Below, piece after piece: positions 25,921-34,299 of a stretch of DNA of 64,000 nt. The stretch lies in contig NZ_FNET01000007.1 of NCBI RefSeq assembly GCF_900100275.1, positions 186,001-250,000 of the forward strand. Direction: 5' to 3'. A program made the position numbers and the translations under genes. Positions within the stretch are counted from its first letter, which is position 1. The number at the start of each line of letters is the position of its first letter. The notes under the pieces are model-generated. The model was not told where the DNA came from. It saw only the letters and a list, made by a program, of their open reading frames with translations, and ran no database searches. The DNA is from Lentzea albidocapillata subsp. violacea (GTDB lineage: Bacteria > Actinomycetota > Actinomycetes > Mycobacteriales > Pseudonocardiaceae).

Positions 25921-26558
25921 TCGAGCCGGACGCAGCAGTGACCCGGTGACGGATCGAGGCGGGCGGACACGCCGTTCGCCCCGATCCCGTCCAGCAGGCC
26001 GCTGACCATGCACAGGTTCATCCCGCACACCAGTTGCGTGTGCCGGTGCGCCAGGCTGTGGAACGGGCAGTTGCCCAGCAGGATCGAGCCGCCGTCCTCG
26101 CGCGGTTCGAAACCGAAGTCCGCCAACGCTTCCGTCACGCCGCCCGGGGCCTGCGCCGCCAGGTCCGCGCCCCACTCGTAGGCGCGCCGGTTCAGGACCT
26201 CGCGCGCCGGTTCCCCCGTGGTCTCGGCTTCCACCAACGCGTCCGTGAGCAGATGGCTCGCGGCCTCGTAGCGGCGATCGGGCAGCGACACCTCGATCTG
26301 CTCCGCGGAACGCTGGTAGAGCTTCGCCGGCCGACCGGCCCCGGGCCCGCTGCGCCCGGTTCGCCGCTGGTGCACCACTGTGAGAAGGCCCATCTCGACC
26401 AGCTTGTCGAGGTGGAACGCGGCCGTCGTGCGGGGCAGTTCGACGGCCTGCGCCGCCTCGTCCTTGCTGATCGGGGAGGTTTGCCGCGCCACGAAGTCGT
26501 AGAGCCTGCGGCGGTTCGGTTCGTCGAGGGCCGCTACGGCGGCGACGGGGTCGGCCAT
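25881..26558 (-). CDS. SufR/ArsR-like HTH regulator with C-terminal cysteine motif
   Basis: A 225-residue winged-helix regulator. The HTH spans about residues 10-75 (RRRLYDFVARQTSPISKDEAAQAVELPRTTAAFHLDKLVEMG), followed by RRTGRSGPGAGRPAKLYQ. The C-terminal domain has GNCPFHSLAHRH, CGMNLC and HCC, a cysteine/histidine set like the Fe-S-binding region of SufR. A metal- or cluster-sensing repressor is inferred. It is divergent from folE, and a TAGATT -10-like hexamer (26565-26570) lies 6 bases before the ATG. The target genes are not known. Confidence 0.8.
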   Translation of the reverse strand: MADPVAAVAALDEPNRRRLYDFVARQTSPISKDEAAQAVELPRTTAAFHLDKLVEMGLLTVVHQRRTGRSGPGAGRPAKLYQRSAEQIEVSLPDRRYEAASHLLTDALVEAETTGEPAREVLNRRAYEWGADLAAQAPGGVTEALADFGFEPREDGGSILLGNCPFHSLAHRHTQLVCGMNLCMVSGLLDGIGANGVSARLDPSPGHCCVRLDQTPSSRSPSVSR

Positions 26559-26576
26559 CTCTAAAATCTACTCCTG

Positions 26577-26604
26577 TTGACTAAATTCGGCCAGCGACTC
26601 TACC
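26577..26604 (+). promoter_or_regulatory. Candidate leaderless folE promoter
   Basis: TTGACT (26577-26582) and TCTACC (26599-26604) are 16 bases apart, and the ATG of folE follows 8 bases later with no Shine-Dalgarno sequence. A divergent TAGATT element serves the regulator within the same 54-bp gap. Confidence 0.4.
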
Positions 26605-26612
26605 GTGACGGC

Positions 26613-27161
26613 ATGGACCTCGAAGCGGCGCAGCAGGCGGTCACGGACCTGCTCAAGGCTCTGGGCAAGGACCCGTACTCGGTGCACCTCGCCGACACCC
26701 CGCGCCGCGTCGCCGAGGCGTACGCGGATATGCTGACCCCGCGCGCCTTCACCATGACGACGTTCCCCAACGACGAGGGCTACGACGAGCTCGTGCTCGC
26801 GCGCAGCATTCCCGTGCAGTCGTTGTGCGAGCACCACATGCTGCCTTTCACCGGTGTCGCGCACGTCGGATACCTGCCGGGCGAACGGATCCTGGGCCTG
26901 TCGAAGCTCGCGCGGGTCGTGGAGATGTTCGCGCGCGACCTGCAGGTGCAGGAACGGCTCACCAAGCAGGTCGCCGACTGGCTGCAGGACCAGCTGCAGC
27001 CTCTGGGGGTCGGTGTCGTGATCGAGGCCGAGCACATGTGCATGGCGCACCGGGGCGTGCGGGTCAGCGGATCCCGCACGATCACGTCGGCGTTGAAAGG
27101 CGTGCTGCGCAAGAATCCCGCGTCACGTCAGGAGTTCTTCACCCTCGTTCACGCGGCATGA
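26613..27161 (+). CDS. folE: GTP cyclohydrolase I
   Basis: A 182-residue FolE enzyme that converts GTP to 7,8-dihydroneopterin triphosphate for folate or biopterin synthesis. Zinc and active-site motifs are SLCEHHMLPF near residue 70 and HMCMAHRGVR near 140, with LGLSKLARVVEMFARDLQVQERL between them. The ATG at 26613 is preferred; the TTG at 26577 sits in the likely -35 box. No other folate genes are here. The 3' end overlaps the EF-hand gene by 13 bp. Confidence 0.93.
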   Translation: MDLEAAQQAVTDLLKALGKDPYSVHLADTPRRVAEAYADMLTPRAFTMTTFPNDEGYDELVLARSIPVQSLCEHHMLPFTGVAHVGYLPGERILGLSKLARVVEMFARDLQVQERLTKQVADWLQDQLQPLGVGVVIEAEHMCMAHRGVRVSGSRTITSALKGVLRKNPASRQEFFTLVHAA

Positions 27162-27664
27162 ACGGGCCCGAACACGTAGGAACCGGCGGCGTCCGCGTCG
27201 TCGCCCGCCCAGAACTCCGCCCACAGCGTGGCGAACTCGGCACGTGACAACCTGCCGTCCCCGTCGAGGTCCAGCACGGCGAAGTCGGTCGCGGCGGCGC
27301 GCCCGAGCCAGGCCTCGACCATCACCCGGTACTCGGCCTCGGACACGTAGTCGTCGCCGTCCGCGTCCACGGCACCGAACATCGCGTCCGCCGTCCCGAT
27401 GACCGGCTCGATGTTGTCCGGCAGCACGTCGACGACGTTCAGCACGTCGTCCAGCGTCACCCTGTCCGCGCCGCCCGCGGCCGACTGCAGCATCGTCCAC
27501 CAGCCCAGCATCACCTGGGACAGCAGCTTCTCGTCACCGCCGCGCAGGCCGGCCCAGCGCCCGGCGAGCAGCCGGAAGTCCTCCTCGGTCAGATAGCCGT
27601 CACCGGTGGCGTCCATGGCCCCGAAGACCAGAACGACCTTGCTGCGCTGAAATTCGCTCGCCAT
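27149..27664 (-). CDS. Calerythrin-like EF-hand calcium-binding protein
   Basis: A 171-residue cytosolic protein with three canonical EF loops: DATGDGYLTEED (18-29), DADGDDYVSEAE (100-111) and DLDGDGRLSRAE (132-143). A degenerate fourth loop near residue 65 (GGADRVTLDD) lacks ligands. This is the layout of actinomycete calerythrin/sarcoplasmic-type proteins (Saccharopolyspora calerythrin is about 177 residues). It likely buffers or senses calcium. The ATG at 27664 is chosen over a TTG two codons upstream. Confidence 0.9.
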   Translation of the reverse strand: MASEFQRSKVVLVFGAMDATGDGYLTEEDFRLLAGRWAGLRGGDEKLLSQVMLGWWTMLQSAAGGADRVTLDDVLNVVDVLPDNIEPVIGTADAMFGAVDADGDDYVSEAEYRVMVEAWLGRAAATDFAVLDLDGDGRLSRAEFATLWAEFWAGDDADAAGSYVFGPVHAA

Positions 27665-27721
27665 GCGCAAGGACGATAGGCCGAATGCCGCAACCAGGAC
27701 TATCGGCCGAATGGGTCCGAA

Positions 27722-27887
27722 CTAGTGCCGTGGTGTGAAATCTTGCCGGCCATTTCGCGGTCAGGCGGGCGCATCGTGGTGCCGCCCCCACGTCCTCATA
27801 CTGGATGTATGGGGGCGTGGGGGCGGTGCCGCGAGGTGTCCTACTGAGCGTGAAATTGCACGCCAAGATTTCACGCCACGGCACTAA
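27722..27887. mobile_element. 166-bp palindromic MITE-like element
   Basis: The ends are inverted repeats: 23 bp at 27723-27745 and 27864-27886 match in 22 positions (TAGTGCCGTGG, one variable base, GTGAAATCTTG). A second nested dyad at 27778-27801/27807-27830 has 24-nt arms with 20 paired positions and a TGGAT loop, so nearly the whole element can fold on itself. It codes for nothing. The right end supplies the TAG stop of the LuxR gene. A non-autonomous transposable element or repetitive hairpin is likely; a one-off terminator is the alternative. Confidence 0.6.
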
Positions 27888-30439
27888 TCCACGAACAGGG
27901 CATCGGCCAGCTGCAAACGGCCGGATACCCCTAGCTTCCGGTAGATCCCCGAGAGCACGCCTTCTACCGCGGCCGGGGCCATGAGCAGGGTGGATGCGAT
28001 CTCGTCGTTCGAACGGCCACGTGCCGCCAGCTCCGCCACCTGGTGCTCCGTCGGGGTGAGCGCGGTCGGCCCGGTCTGCCGCATCCGCCGAGGTCCGGCG
28101 CTCGTCGCCACCAGTTCGGAGTAGGCCCGCGCGGCCATCGCGACCGATCCGCACTTCTGCGCCAGGTCGACGGCGTCACGCAGGCACGTCCGCGCGAACG
28201 CCGTGTCGCCCTGGCGCCGCACCACGACGCCGAGGTCCACCAACGCGCGGGCCAGCTCCAGGCGGGCGGGGGAGGCGCGGAGCACCCGCACGGCCTCCTC
28301 CAGCAACGTCCGCCCGGCCGTTCCCGCCGTCACGCGGCCCTCCGCGCGCAACGCCATGCCCAACGCCCTGGGCGCGCCCCAGACGCGGGCGAGCGCCACC
28401 TCTTCCTGGGCCAGGTCGCGCGCTCGTTCGCCGTCGCCCATCGCCGCGCAGGCCAGGGCCGCTCCGGAACGCCACGACAGCGCCGCCGGGTTGCGGTACG
28501 GCCAGGCGGCGCAGTGCCGTCCGGCGGCCAGGAACGCTTCCAGGGCATCGTGATCGTCGCCTCGCGCGGTCAGCACGCGGCCGCGCACGGTCAGCACGCC
28601 GCCGAACGACCACGTGCGCCGCGCCTCGTCCGTCGAGGCCTCGGCGATCACCGCGGCGGCCTCGTCGAGACGGCCCTCCTCGAGCAGGATGTCGGCGAGC
28701 AACGCGGCGTGCCAGGTGGAGACGGCGTGCCAGCGCCGGTCCTGCCGCAGGTGGTCGGCCGCCACCTGCAGGTCGGCGCGGGCGGAGGCGAGATCTCCCT
28801 TGCGGCGCTGGACGTTCGCGCGCATCACGTTCGTCAGCGCGCGCAACGCCGGTGCCTGCGCCCGGTCGACCTCGTCCAGCACGGCCAGTGCCTCGTCCAG
28901 CGAGTCGGCCAGGTTCAGCGTCATCGCGGACGTCAGCGCGGCGAGCACCCCGTCGGGCGAGACGAGCCGGACGGCCTCGGTGGCGCTGATGTCCCCGACC
29001 ATCACGCGGTGCAGCACCCCGGCGGGCGTGCCGAGCGAGACGGCCGGCGGCACGGCCTCCTGCCACACCAGCCCGTGCACTGCCAGATGTGCTTGTGCGC
29101 AGGAGGATTCGCGCGACAGGACCACCGGGATCTCGGCTGGACTGCCATCGGCGTGCAGGGCGTAGGACAACGCGATCGCGGACTCGACATCGTCCACATC
29201 GGACTGCAGCGCCTCGCGCAACCGGGCCGTCGCGCCGGGCAGGTTGCCTACCAGCTCGGCGATTCCCAGCAGCCGCAACGCCCGCGACGGGTTCGCCACC
29301 GGTTCGCGCAGCGCCCGCCACAGCAACCGTGCGGCACCGGGCGTGTCGCCGTGGCTCACCGCCTCCTGCGCGGCCCGGTCGAGCACCTCGCCCGCCCACG
29401 GTTCCAGGCCCGGTGAGGTCTCCAGCAGGTGCTCGGCCACCACCCGGTCCGAGGCGCCGTGCGTCCGCAACGAGCGCGCGGCCCGCAGGTGCAGGTCGGC
29501 CCGTGCCGCAGCGGGCATGTCGCTGAGCACCGCGGGTCCGGCCACGCCGAGCAGTTCGACGGTGTGCACGGCCTCGGCGAGCTCCACCGGGCTCAGCCGC
29601 GTCAGTTCGGCCAGCACACCGGGATGCGGGGACGGCCCGAGCGCGGCCAGGCAGTGTGCCGCGGTCACGACGGGAGCGGACCGGCGGCGCAGCCTGGCCG
29701 CCATGATCTCGCCGGACACCTCCGCGCCGTGCCGCGCCACCCTCCAGGCGGCCTCGGCGGTCGGCGGGACCCCGTCCTCCGCCAGGGCCCTGACGAGCCG
29801 GGTCACCGCCAGCGGGTTGCCGCCGGTCGCGTCGAAGCAGGCGGCCGTGAACTCGGGCGCGGCCTCGCCCAGTGCCGCCGAGACGAGACGGTCCGTCGCG
29901 GCGGAGGTGAGGTTGTCCAGCGTCACCCGCCGGCACGAGGCCATGATCTCGCCGAACGACGGGTCGTCACACCGCTCGCCCAGGCCCACGGCCAGCACCA
30001 CGGCGATGCGCAACCGCCGCACCCGCAACGCCAGATAGGCGAGCCAGCGCAGGGACGCCGCATCGGCCCAGTGCGCGTCGTCCACGACGACGAGCAGGTC
30101 GCCACGTGCGGCGAGCGCCGCGGCCAGCCGGTAAACGCCGTGCAGCACGGGGAAATCGGCCGTCGTCGCGGTGAGCTGCAGCGCGCCGGTCGCTTCCGGC
30201 GGCACGAGATCTGAATCGACCAGGTCGAACAGCTGGGCCACGATCCCGAACGGAAGATCGCTTTCCAATGCACTTCCGCGCGCTCGCACGACCTGCCCGC
30301 CGGATGTTTCCCAGCGCGCGGCGAGGTCGTCCAGGGTCGCCGTCTTCCCCGTGCCGGGTGCGCCTTCCACCACCGTGGTCGTGCCCGGCGCCGCCTGATC
30401 GCCGATTCCGGCGCACCATACTTTCAGCCGGTTTTCCAA
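27884..30439 (-). CDS. LAL-type LuxR transcriptional regulator (first of divergent pair)
   Basis: An 851-residue regulator. Walker A GAPGTGKT at residues 26-33 and LLVVVDDAHWAD (Walker B) near 118 form an AAA/NB-ARC-like ATPase. A long helical TPR-like region spans about 330-770. The C-terminal LuxR HTH begins LTPTEHQVAELAARGRSNDEIA near 795, but its recognition region reads APAAVEGVLSGIYRKLGV, less typical than usual. TTG at 30439 follows GGAGAG. The stop codon lies within the palindromic element's inverted repeat. The genes it controls are not evident. Confidence 0.87.
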   Translation of the reverse strand: MENRLKVWCAGIGDQAAPGTTTVVEGAPGTGKTATLDDLAARWETSGGQVVRARGSALESDLPFGIVAQLFDLVDSDLVPPEATGALQLTATTADFPVLHGVYRLAAALAARGDLLVVVDDAHWADAASLRWLAYLALRVRRLRIAVVLAVGLGERCDDPSFGEIMASCRRVTLDNLTSAATDRLVSAALGEAAPEFTAACFDATGGNPLAVTRLVRALAEDGVPPTAEAAWRVARHGAEVSGEIMAARLRRRSAPVVTAAHCLAALGPSPHPGVLAELTRLSPVELAEAVHTVELLGVAGPAVLSDMPAAARADLHLRAARSLRTHGASDRVVAEHLLETSPGLEPWAGEVLDRAAQEAVSHGDTPGAARLLWRALREPVANPSRALRLLGIAELVGNLPGATARLREALQSDVDDVESAIALSYALHADGSPAEIPVVLSRESSCAQAHLAVHGLVWQEAVPPAVSLGTPAGVLHRVMVGDISATEAVRLVSPDGVLAALTSAMTLNLADSLDEALAVLDEVDRAQAPALRALTNVMRANVQRRKGDLASARADLQVAADHLRQDRRWHAVSTWHAALLADILLEEGRLDEAAAVIAEASTDEARRTWSFGGVLTVRGRVLTARGDDHDALEAFLAAGRHCAAWPYRNPAALSWRSGAALACAAMGDGERARDLAQEEVALARVWGAPRALGMALRAEGRVTAGTAGRTLLEEAVRVLRASPARLELARALVDLGVVVRRQGDTAFARTCLRDAVDLAQKCGSVAMAARAYSELVATSAGPRRMRQTGPTALTPTEHQVAELAARGRSNDEIASTLLMAPAAVEGVLSGIYRKLGVSGRLQLADALFVD

Positions 30440-30456
30440 GATCTCTCCACAATCCG

Positions 30457-30474
30457 CCGCTGAAAGCTCAGCGG
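30457..30474. promoter_or_regulatory. Dyad in the gap between the two LuxR genes
   Basis: CCGCTGA-AAGC-TCAGCGG is a perfect 7-bp stem 17 bp upstream of the minus-strand LuxR start. It may be an operator or leader hairpin. The rest of the 270-bp divergent gap shows no clear element. Confidence 0.35.
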
Positions 30475-30709
30475 AATTGATGCTAGGAGAAAGCGCTCCA
30501 CTTGCCCAGGTAAAGCTTCCTGGACTATGGCCGTCTCAACAGGATGGCGGCCCGTATGATCCCGCGGGCTACTACTCGAATGGGTAGCGTCAGGCCTGGA
30601 GAGGTCGTCCCGGCGGCGTAAGGGGGGCCGCTCGGGGCTGGTCGTGGTGCTGGTCGTTGTGGTAATGCAGCGCTTGTTCTCCGCCGCCGCGGAGCGAAAG
30701 GAAGAATGG

Positions 30710-33334
30710 GTGTCCGGGAATCGGGACGGGATGTTCCGCGGCCGTGAGGGAGAACGGCAGCTCCTGAACGGCGTGCTGGACGCGGGCACCGGTGTGGTGC
30801 TGATCGACGGCGCGGCGGGCACCGGCAAGACGCGGTTGCTGGCCGAGATCGCCGCCGTCGCCGCCGGCCGCGGCTTCGAGGTCGCCACCGCGCAGGACGA
30901 ACTCGATCAGTCGTTCCTGTTGGCCCGCCTGGCAGAACGCCGTCCGGGCGGTCCCGCGCTCGTCGTGCTGGACGATCTCCACGTGGCCGAGCCGGGCACC
31001 CTGGCCGTACTGCGTGGTCTGTTACCCGCCTCCACCCACGAAAAGGTGGTCTGGCTGCTCGCCCGCCGCCGCGGTGAGGGCACCGACCGCCTGTTCGGTG
31101 CCGCCGTCCAGCGCGGTGCCACGAGGATCGAGCTGCGGCCGTTGGCGGACGACGTGGTCGCGGACCTCGCCGCCGACCTCGCGGGCGGGGTCCCCGACCA
31201 CGACCTGAAAGCGCTTGCTTCCACCGCCCAGGGCAATCCCGCCGCGTTGGCCGCGCTCTTCGGAGCCCTGCACGAGGACGGTCTGGTGCTGACCAGCGCC
31301 GGGCACGCCTCGATCAGGGCCGACCGGCCGCCGCGCCGCACCGAGGCGTTGCTGCGCGACCGCGTGGATGCCCTGAGCGGCGGCGCAAGGCACCTCCTGC
31401 AGGTCGCCGCCGTGCTCGGGCCGCGCTTCGAACCCGGTGACGTCGCGGAGATGCTGGCGTCGAGCACCGCGATCCTGTTGCCCGCCCTGGACGAGGTCGT
31501 CCGCGCGGGCGTCGTGACGGCCCTGGACGACCGGCTGGCGTTCCGGCACGAACTGCTCTGGCGCCTGGTCGCCGACTCCGTGACCCCTCCCGTGCGGCGC
31601 GCGCTGCACCGTGAGGCCGGCGAGATGCTGCTGGGGCGCGGGGACTCCGCCGTCGTCGCCGCGAAGCACCTGTTGCACGGTGCCCAGCGCGGCGACGCCC
31701 GGTCGATCGACGGACTGGTCGCGGCCGCGAAAGCCGTGCTGTGGAACGCTCCCGAGGCCGCCGCCGAACTCGCGGTGCGCGCGCTCGAACTGACCGACCA
31801 AGCGTCTGCTTCGCTGGTCCGCCGCACGGTCATGGCGGTGCGAGCGCTCACCGCGGCCGGCCGGCTCACCGCCGCACAGGCGCTGGCACAGGAGGCCCTG
31901 TCCCGTCAGGTCGCCCCGGAGCCCGCCGCCACACTCCGGCACTGCGTGGCCACGACGACGTTGCTGGGGGCCCGGTACGCGGAGTCGCTGGAGATCTCCG
32001 AGGCGTTGCTGCGCGAACCCGACCTGGCGCCGGAACTCGCACCCTGGGTGGAGATCACCCGGCTGATGGCGTTGCTCGGCCACGACCGGCGCCGCGCGGA
32101 GGAGCTGGCCGAGTCCGTCGTGCGCACCCGCCAGGGCGCACCGGACGACGTGCTGGCAACGGCTTTGGCCGTGCTGGCGGCGATCGCGCGCGACACCGGC
32201 CGGCCCGGCACCGCGCTGGAACTGGCCCGCGAAGCAGCGCGGTCGAGCACCTCGCACGACCTCGGCGCGTACCCGCAACTGCTGCTCGCGACCCTGCTCG
32301 CGGGACTGCGGGAGTTCGCCGACGCCGGCAACGTGGTGCGGCGGGTCCGCGGTGGGCCGTCCGCGGTGGTCACCAGGGAGGTCACGACCGCGGTCGTCCA
32401 GGCCCGGATCCTGTTGCAGGCGGGGCGGATCGAGGAGGCCGCGGCCGAGGCGCGCGGCGCGCTGGCGGTGGCGGAGGAGACCGGGCACGAGACGGTGGTC
32501 GCGCCGGCGCTGGCGGTGCTGGCGATGGTCGCGATCCACACCGGCGACCTGCCCGCGGCGCTCGAGCACGTCGAGCGCTGCCGCGAGCGGGCCCCGGCCG
32601 ACGGCGTCATCTTCTCGCGCGCCTACTACCAGTGGACCGACGTGCTCGTCACCTACGTCGGGTCCGGGCTCGACCAGGCGCTGGCGCTGCTCACCGGCGA
32701 GTACCGGGGCCTGGTGTCGTCGGGACTGTTCGCGGAGGAACCCCGCGCCGCCGGGTGGTTCCTGCGCCGGGCGCTGGAGGCGGGGGACGAGCGGCTGGCG
32801 ACGGCCGTCGTGGACCACGCCGAGCGGCTGGCGCGGGACCATCCGGGATTCCCGGCGATCGGCGCGGCCGCGGTGCACGCGCGCGGCCTGCTCGACGGCG
32901 ACGCGAAGTCGCTGGAACTCGCCGCGCGGGAACACCGGGACCCGTGGGCACGGGCGAACGCCTCCGAGGACCTCGGCGTGCTGCTCACGGGCTCGCCGGA
33001 CCGGTCGGCGTCGGTGAAGGCGCTGGAGGACGCGCTCGGGCTCTACCGGGAGATCGGTGCGTCACGCGACAGCGCGCGGGTCCTGGGCCGGTTGCGCAAG
33101 CTCGGCCGGCGCCGCAGGGCCGCTCCGGCGCGGCCCGAGTCCGGATGGTCCAGTCTGGACGACACCGAACGGGCCATCGCCAACCTGGTGGCCAAGGGCC
33201 AGACGAACCGGCAGATCTCCACGCAGCTGTTCATGTCGCCGCACACGGTGAACTTCCACCTGCGCAAGATCTTCCGCAAGCTCGGGATCAGTTCACGCGT
33301 CGAACTGGTGATGAGGTCGAGGGACGACCGGTGA
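30710..33334 (+). CDS. LAL-type LuxR transcriptional regulator (second of divergent pair)
   Basis: An 874-residue regulator with FRGREGERQLL near residue 10, Walker A GAAGTGKT at 34-41 and LVVLDDLHVAEP near 90. TPR-like helices span about 360-780, and a canonical LuxR HTH closes the protein (LDDTERAIANLVAKGQTNRQIS, MSPHTVNFHLRKIFRKLGI). GTG at 30710 is preferred because AGGAAG precedes it. It is the better-conserved partner of the divergent pair. Its 3' end overlaps the LapA gene by 47 bp on the other strand. Confidence 0.87.
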   Translation: MSGNRDGMFRGREGERQLLNGVLDAGTGVVLIDGAAGTGKTRLLAEIAAVAAGRGFEVATAQDELDQSFLLARLAERRPGGPALVVLDDLHVAEPGTLAVLRGLLPASTHEKVVWLLARRRGEGTDRLFGAAVQRGATRIELRPLADDVVADLAADLAGGVPDHDLKALASTAQGNPAALAALFGALHEDGLVLTSAGHASIRADRPPRRTEALLRDRVDALSGGARHLLQVAAVLGPRFEPGDVAEMLASSTAILLPALDEVVRAGVVTALDDRLAFRHELLWRLVADSVTPPVRRALHREAGEMLLGRGDSAVVAAKHLLHGAQRGDARSIDGLVAAAKAVLWNAPEAAAELAVRALELTDQASASLVRRTVMAVRALTAAGRLTAAQALAQEALSRQVAPEPAATLRHCVATTTLLGARYAESLEISEALLREPDLAPELAPWVEITRLMALLGHDRRRAEELAESVVRTRQGAPDDVLATALAVLAAIARDTGRPGTALELAREAARSSTSHDLGAYPQLLLATLLAGLREFADAGNVVRRVRGGPSAVVTREVTTAVVQARILLQAGRIEEAAAEARGALAVAEETGHETVVAPALAVLAMVAIHTGDLPAALEHVERCRERAPADGVIFSRAYYQWTDVLVTYVGSGLDQALALLTGEYRGLVSSGLFAEEPRAAGWFLRRALEAGDERLATAVVDHAERLARDHPGFPAIGAAAVHARGLLDGDAKSLELAAREHRDPWARANASEDLGVLLTGSPDRSASVKALEDALGLYREIGASRDSARVLGRLRKLGRRRRAAPARPESGWSSLDDTERAIANLVAKGQTNRQISTQLFMSPHTVNFHLRKIFRKLGISSRVELVMRSRDDR

Positions 33335-33683
33335 CCGGCACGCGTTTGGCCTGACGCCGCAACTGCAGGATCCGGGCGGCGCCGACGACCGCGACCAGCA
33401 ACGCGCCGCCGATCGCGCCGAACAGCAGCGCCACGCCCAGGGGCAGGCTGAACTGGCCCCACAGGAAGTGGATCGTGGCGTTGTCGCCGTTCTGCAGGAT
33501 GAAGACCAGCAGGAAGATCAGCACGACGATCGCCACCAGCACGGCGACCCAGGTGCCGCTGATCCGGGTGGGCCGCAGCTTCTTCGGCGCGGCCACCGGC
33601 GCGGACGGTGCGGCGGTCGGCGGTGCGGCCGGGATGGGTTCCGTGACCGGGGTCTTCGGGGTCTCGTCGCTGGAGGTCGCCAC
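33288..33683 (-). CDS. LapA domain membrane protein
   Basis: A 131-residue protein. A Pro/Ala-rich N-terminal cytosolic tail is followed by two membrane segments (WVAVLVAIVVLIFLLVFILQN near 45-65 and LGVALLFGAIGGALLVAVVGA near 82-105) and a basic tail. The phrase FILQNGDNATIHFLWG is typical of LapA-domain proteins. GTG at 33683. It follows the DUF742 gene by 49 bp and may be the last gene of that transcript. Confidence 0.8.
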   Translation of the reverse strand: MATSSDETPKTPVTEPIPAAPPTAAPSAPVAAPKKLRPTRISGTWVAVLVAIVVLIFLLVFILQNGDNATIHFLWGQFSLPLGVALLFGAIGGALLVAVVGAARILQLRRQAKRVPVTGRPSTSSPVRRVN

Positions 33684-33732
33684 GTTCTGAATTATCGGCG
33701 ACCGGGCGTGATCTCGCGCGCTGGCGAACGGG

Positions 33733-34260
33733 TTACAACTTGCGCAACCCGGACAGCACGCGTTCGAGCAGCGTGATGTTCGGCGTGGCGCTCGGCTCGT
33801 GCACCGCGACCAGGTTCAGCGTGATCAGGTCGCTCAGCAGCACCCGCGTGACACCGAGCGGGATCTTCATGAGCGCCGAGATCTCGGCGACCGAACGCGG
33901 CTGCAGGCACAACCTCATCATCGCGGCCTGGTCGTTGGTCGCGAGGTAGAGCCGGTCCTCGTCGGTGGAGAGCAGCGTTTCCAGACGCAGGTCGTGGCGG
34001 GCCGTCGTGCGGCCGCCGGTGCGGGTGTAGGGACGGATGAGCGAGCTGTCCCTGGCGGGGCCGTTGGTCGGGTCTTCTTGCACAGGCCACTCCGGTGGCG
34101 GTTCCGGTGGGCGTTGGCGCAACGGTTGCTGACGAGGCAGTTGTTGCGTCTCCGCGCCGTTGAAGTCTTCACTTCCGTCGGCGCGCAGCCGTCTACGGGT
34201 CGCCGGAGACCCGAAACGCGCCCCCGTGTATCCGATTTCCGTCGCTTCCTCGTCGTGCAC
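33733..34260 (-). CDS. DUF742 domain protein
   Basis: A 175-residue protein with a Pro/Arg-rich N-terminus and a C-terminal DUF742 domain (SSLIRPYTRTGGRT, LCLQPRSVAEISALMKIPLGVTRVLLSDL, LVAVH, LLERVLSGLRKL). DUF742 is the CvnC component of Streptomyces conservons, but the roadblock and GTPase partners (CvnB, CvnD) are missing here. The GTG at 34260 has no ribosome site; a TATAGC -10-like hexamer (34269-34274) suggests its own leaderless start. It lies 39 bp after the MEDS/ATPase gene. Confidence 0.87.
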   Translation of the reverse strand: MHDEEATEIGYTGARFGSPATRRRLRADGSEDFNGAETQQLPRQQPLRQRPPEPPPEWPVQEDPTNGPARDSSLIRPYTRTGGRTTARHDLRLETLLSTDEDRLYLATNDQAAMMRLCLQPRSVAEISALMKIPLGVTRVLLSDLITLNLVAVHEPSATPNITLLERVLSGLRKL

Positions 34261-34299
34261 GTGCCCAAGCTATAACGAAGTCGCCCAAATGTATGTGGA

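Noticed and set aside
22312-26175. Very long antisense open frame (about 1287 codons) opposite cobN
   Set aside because: It mirrors the GC pattern of cobN, has Arg/Asp/His-rich meaningless sequence and no recognisable domain.
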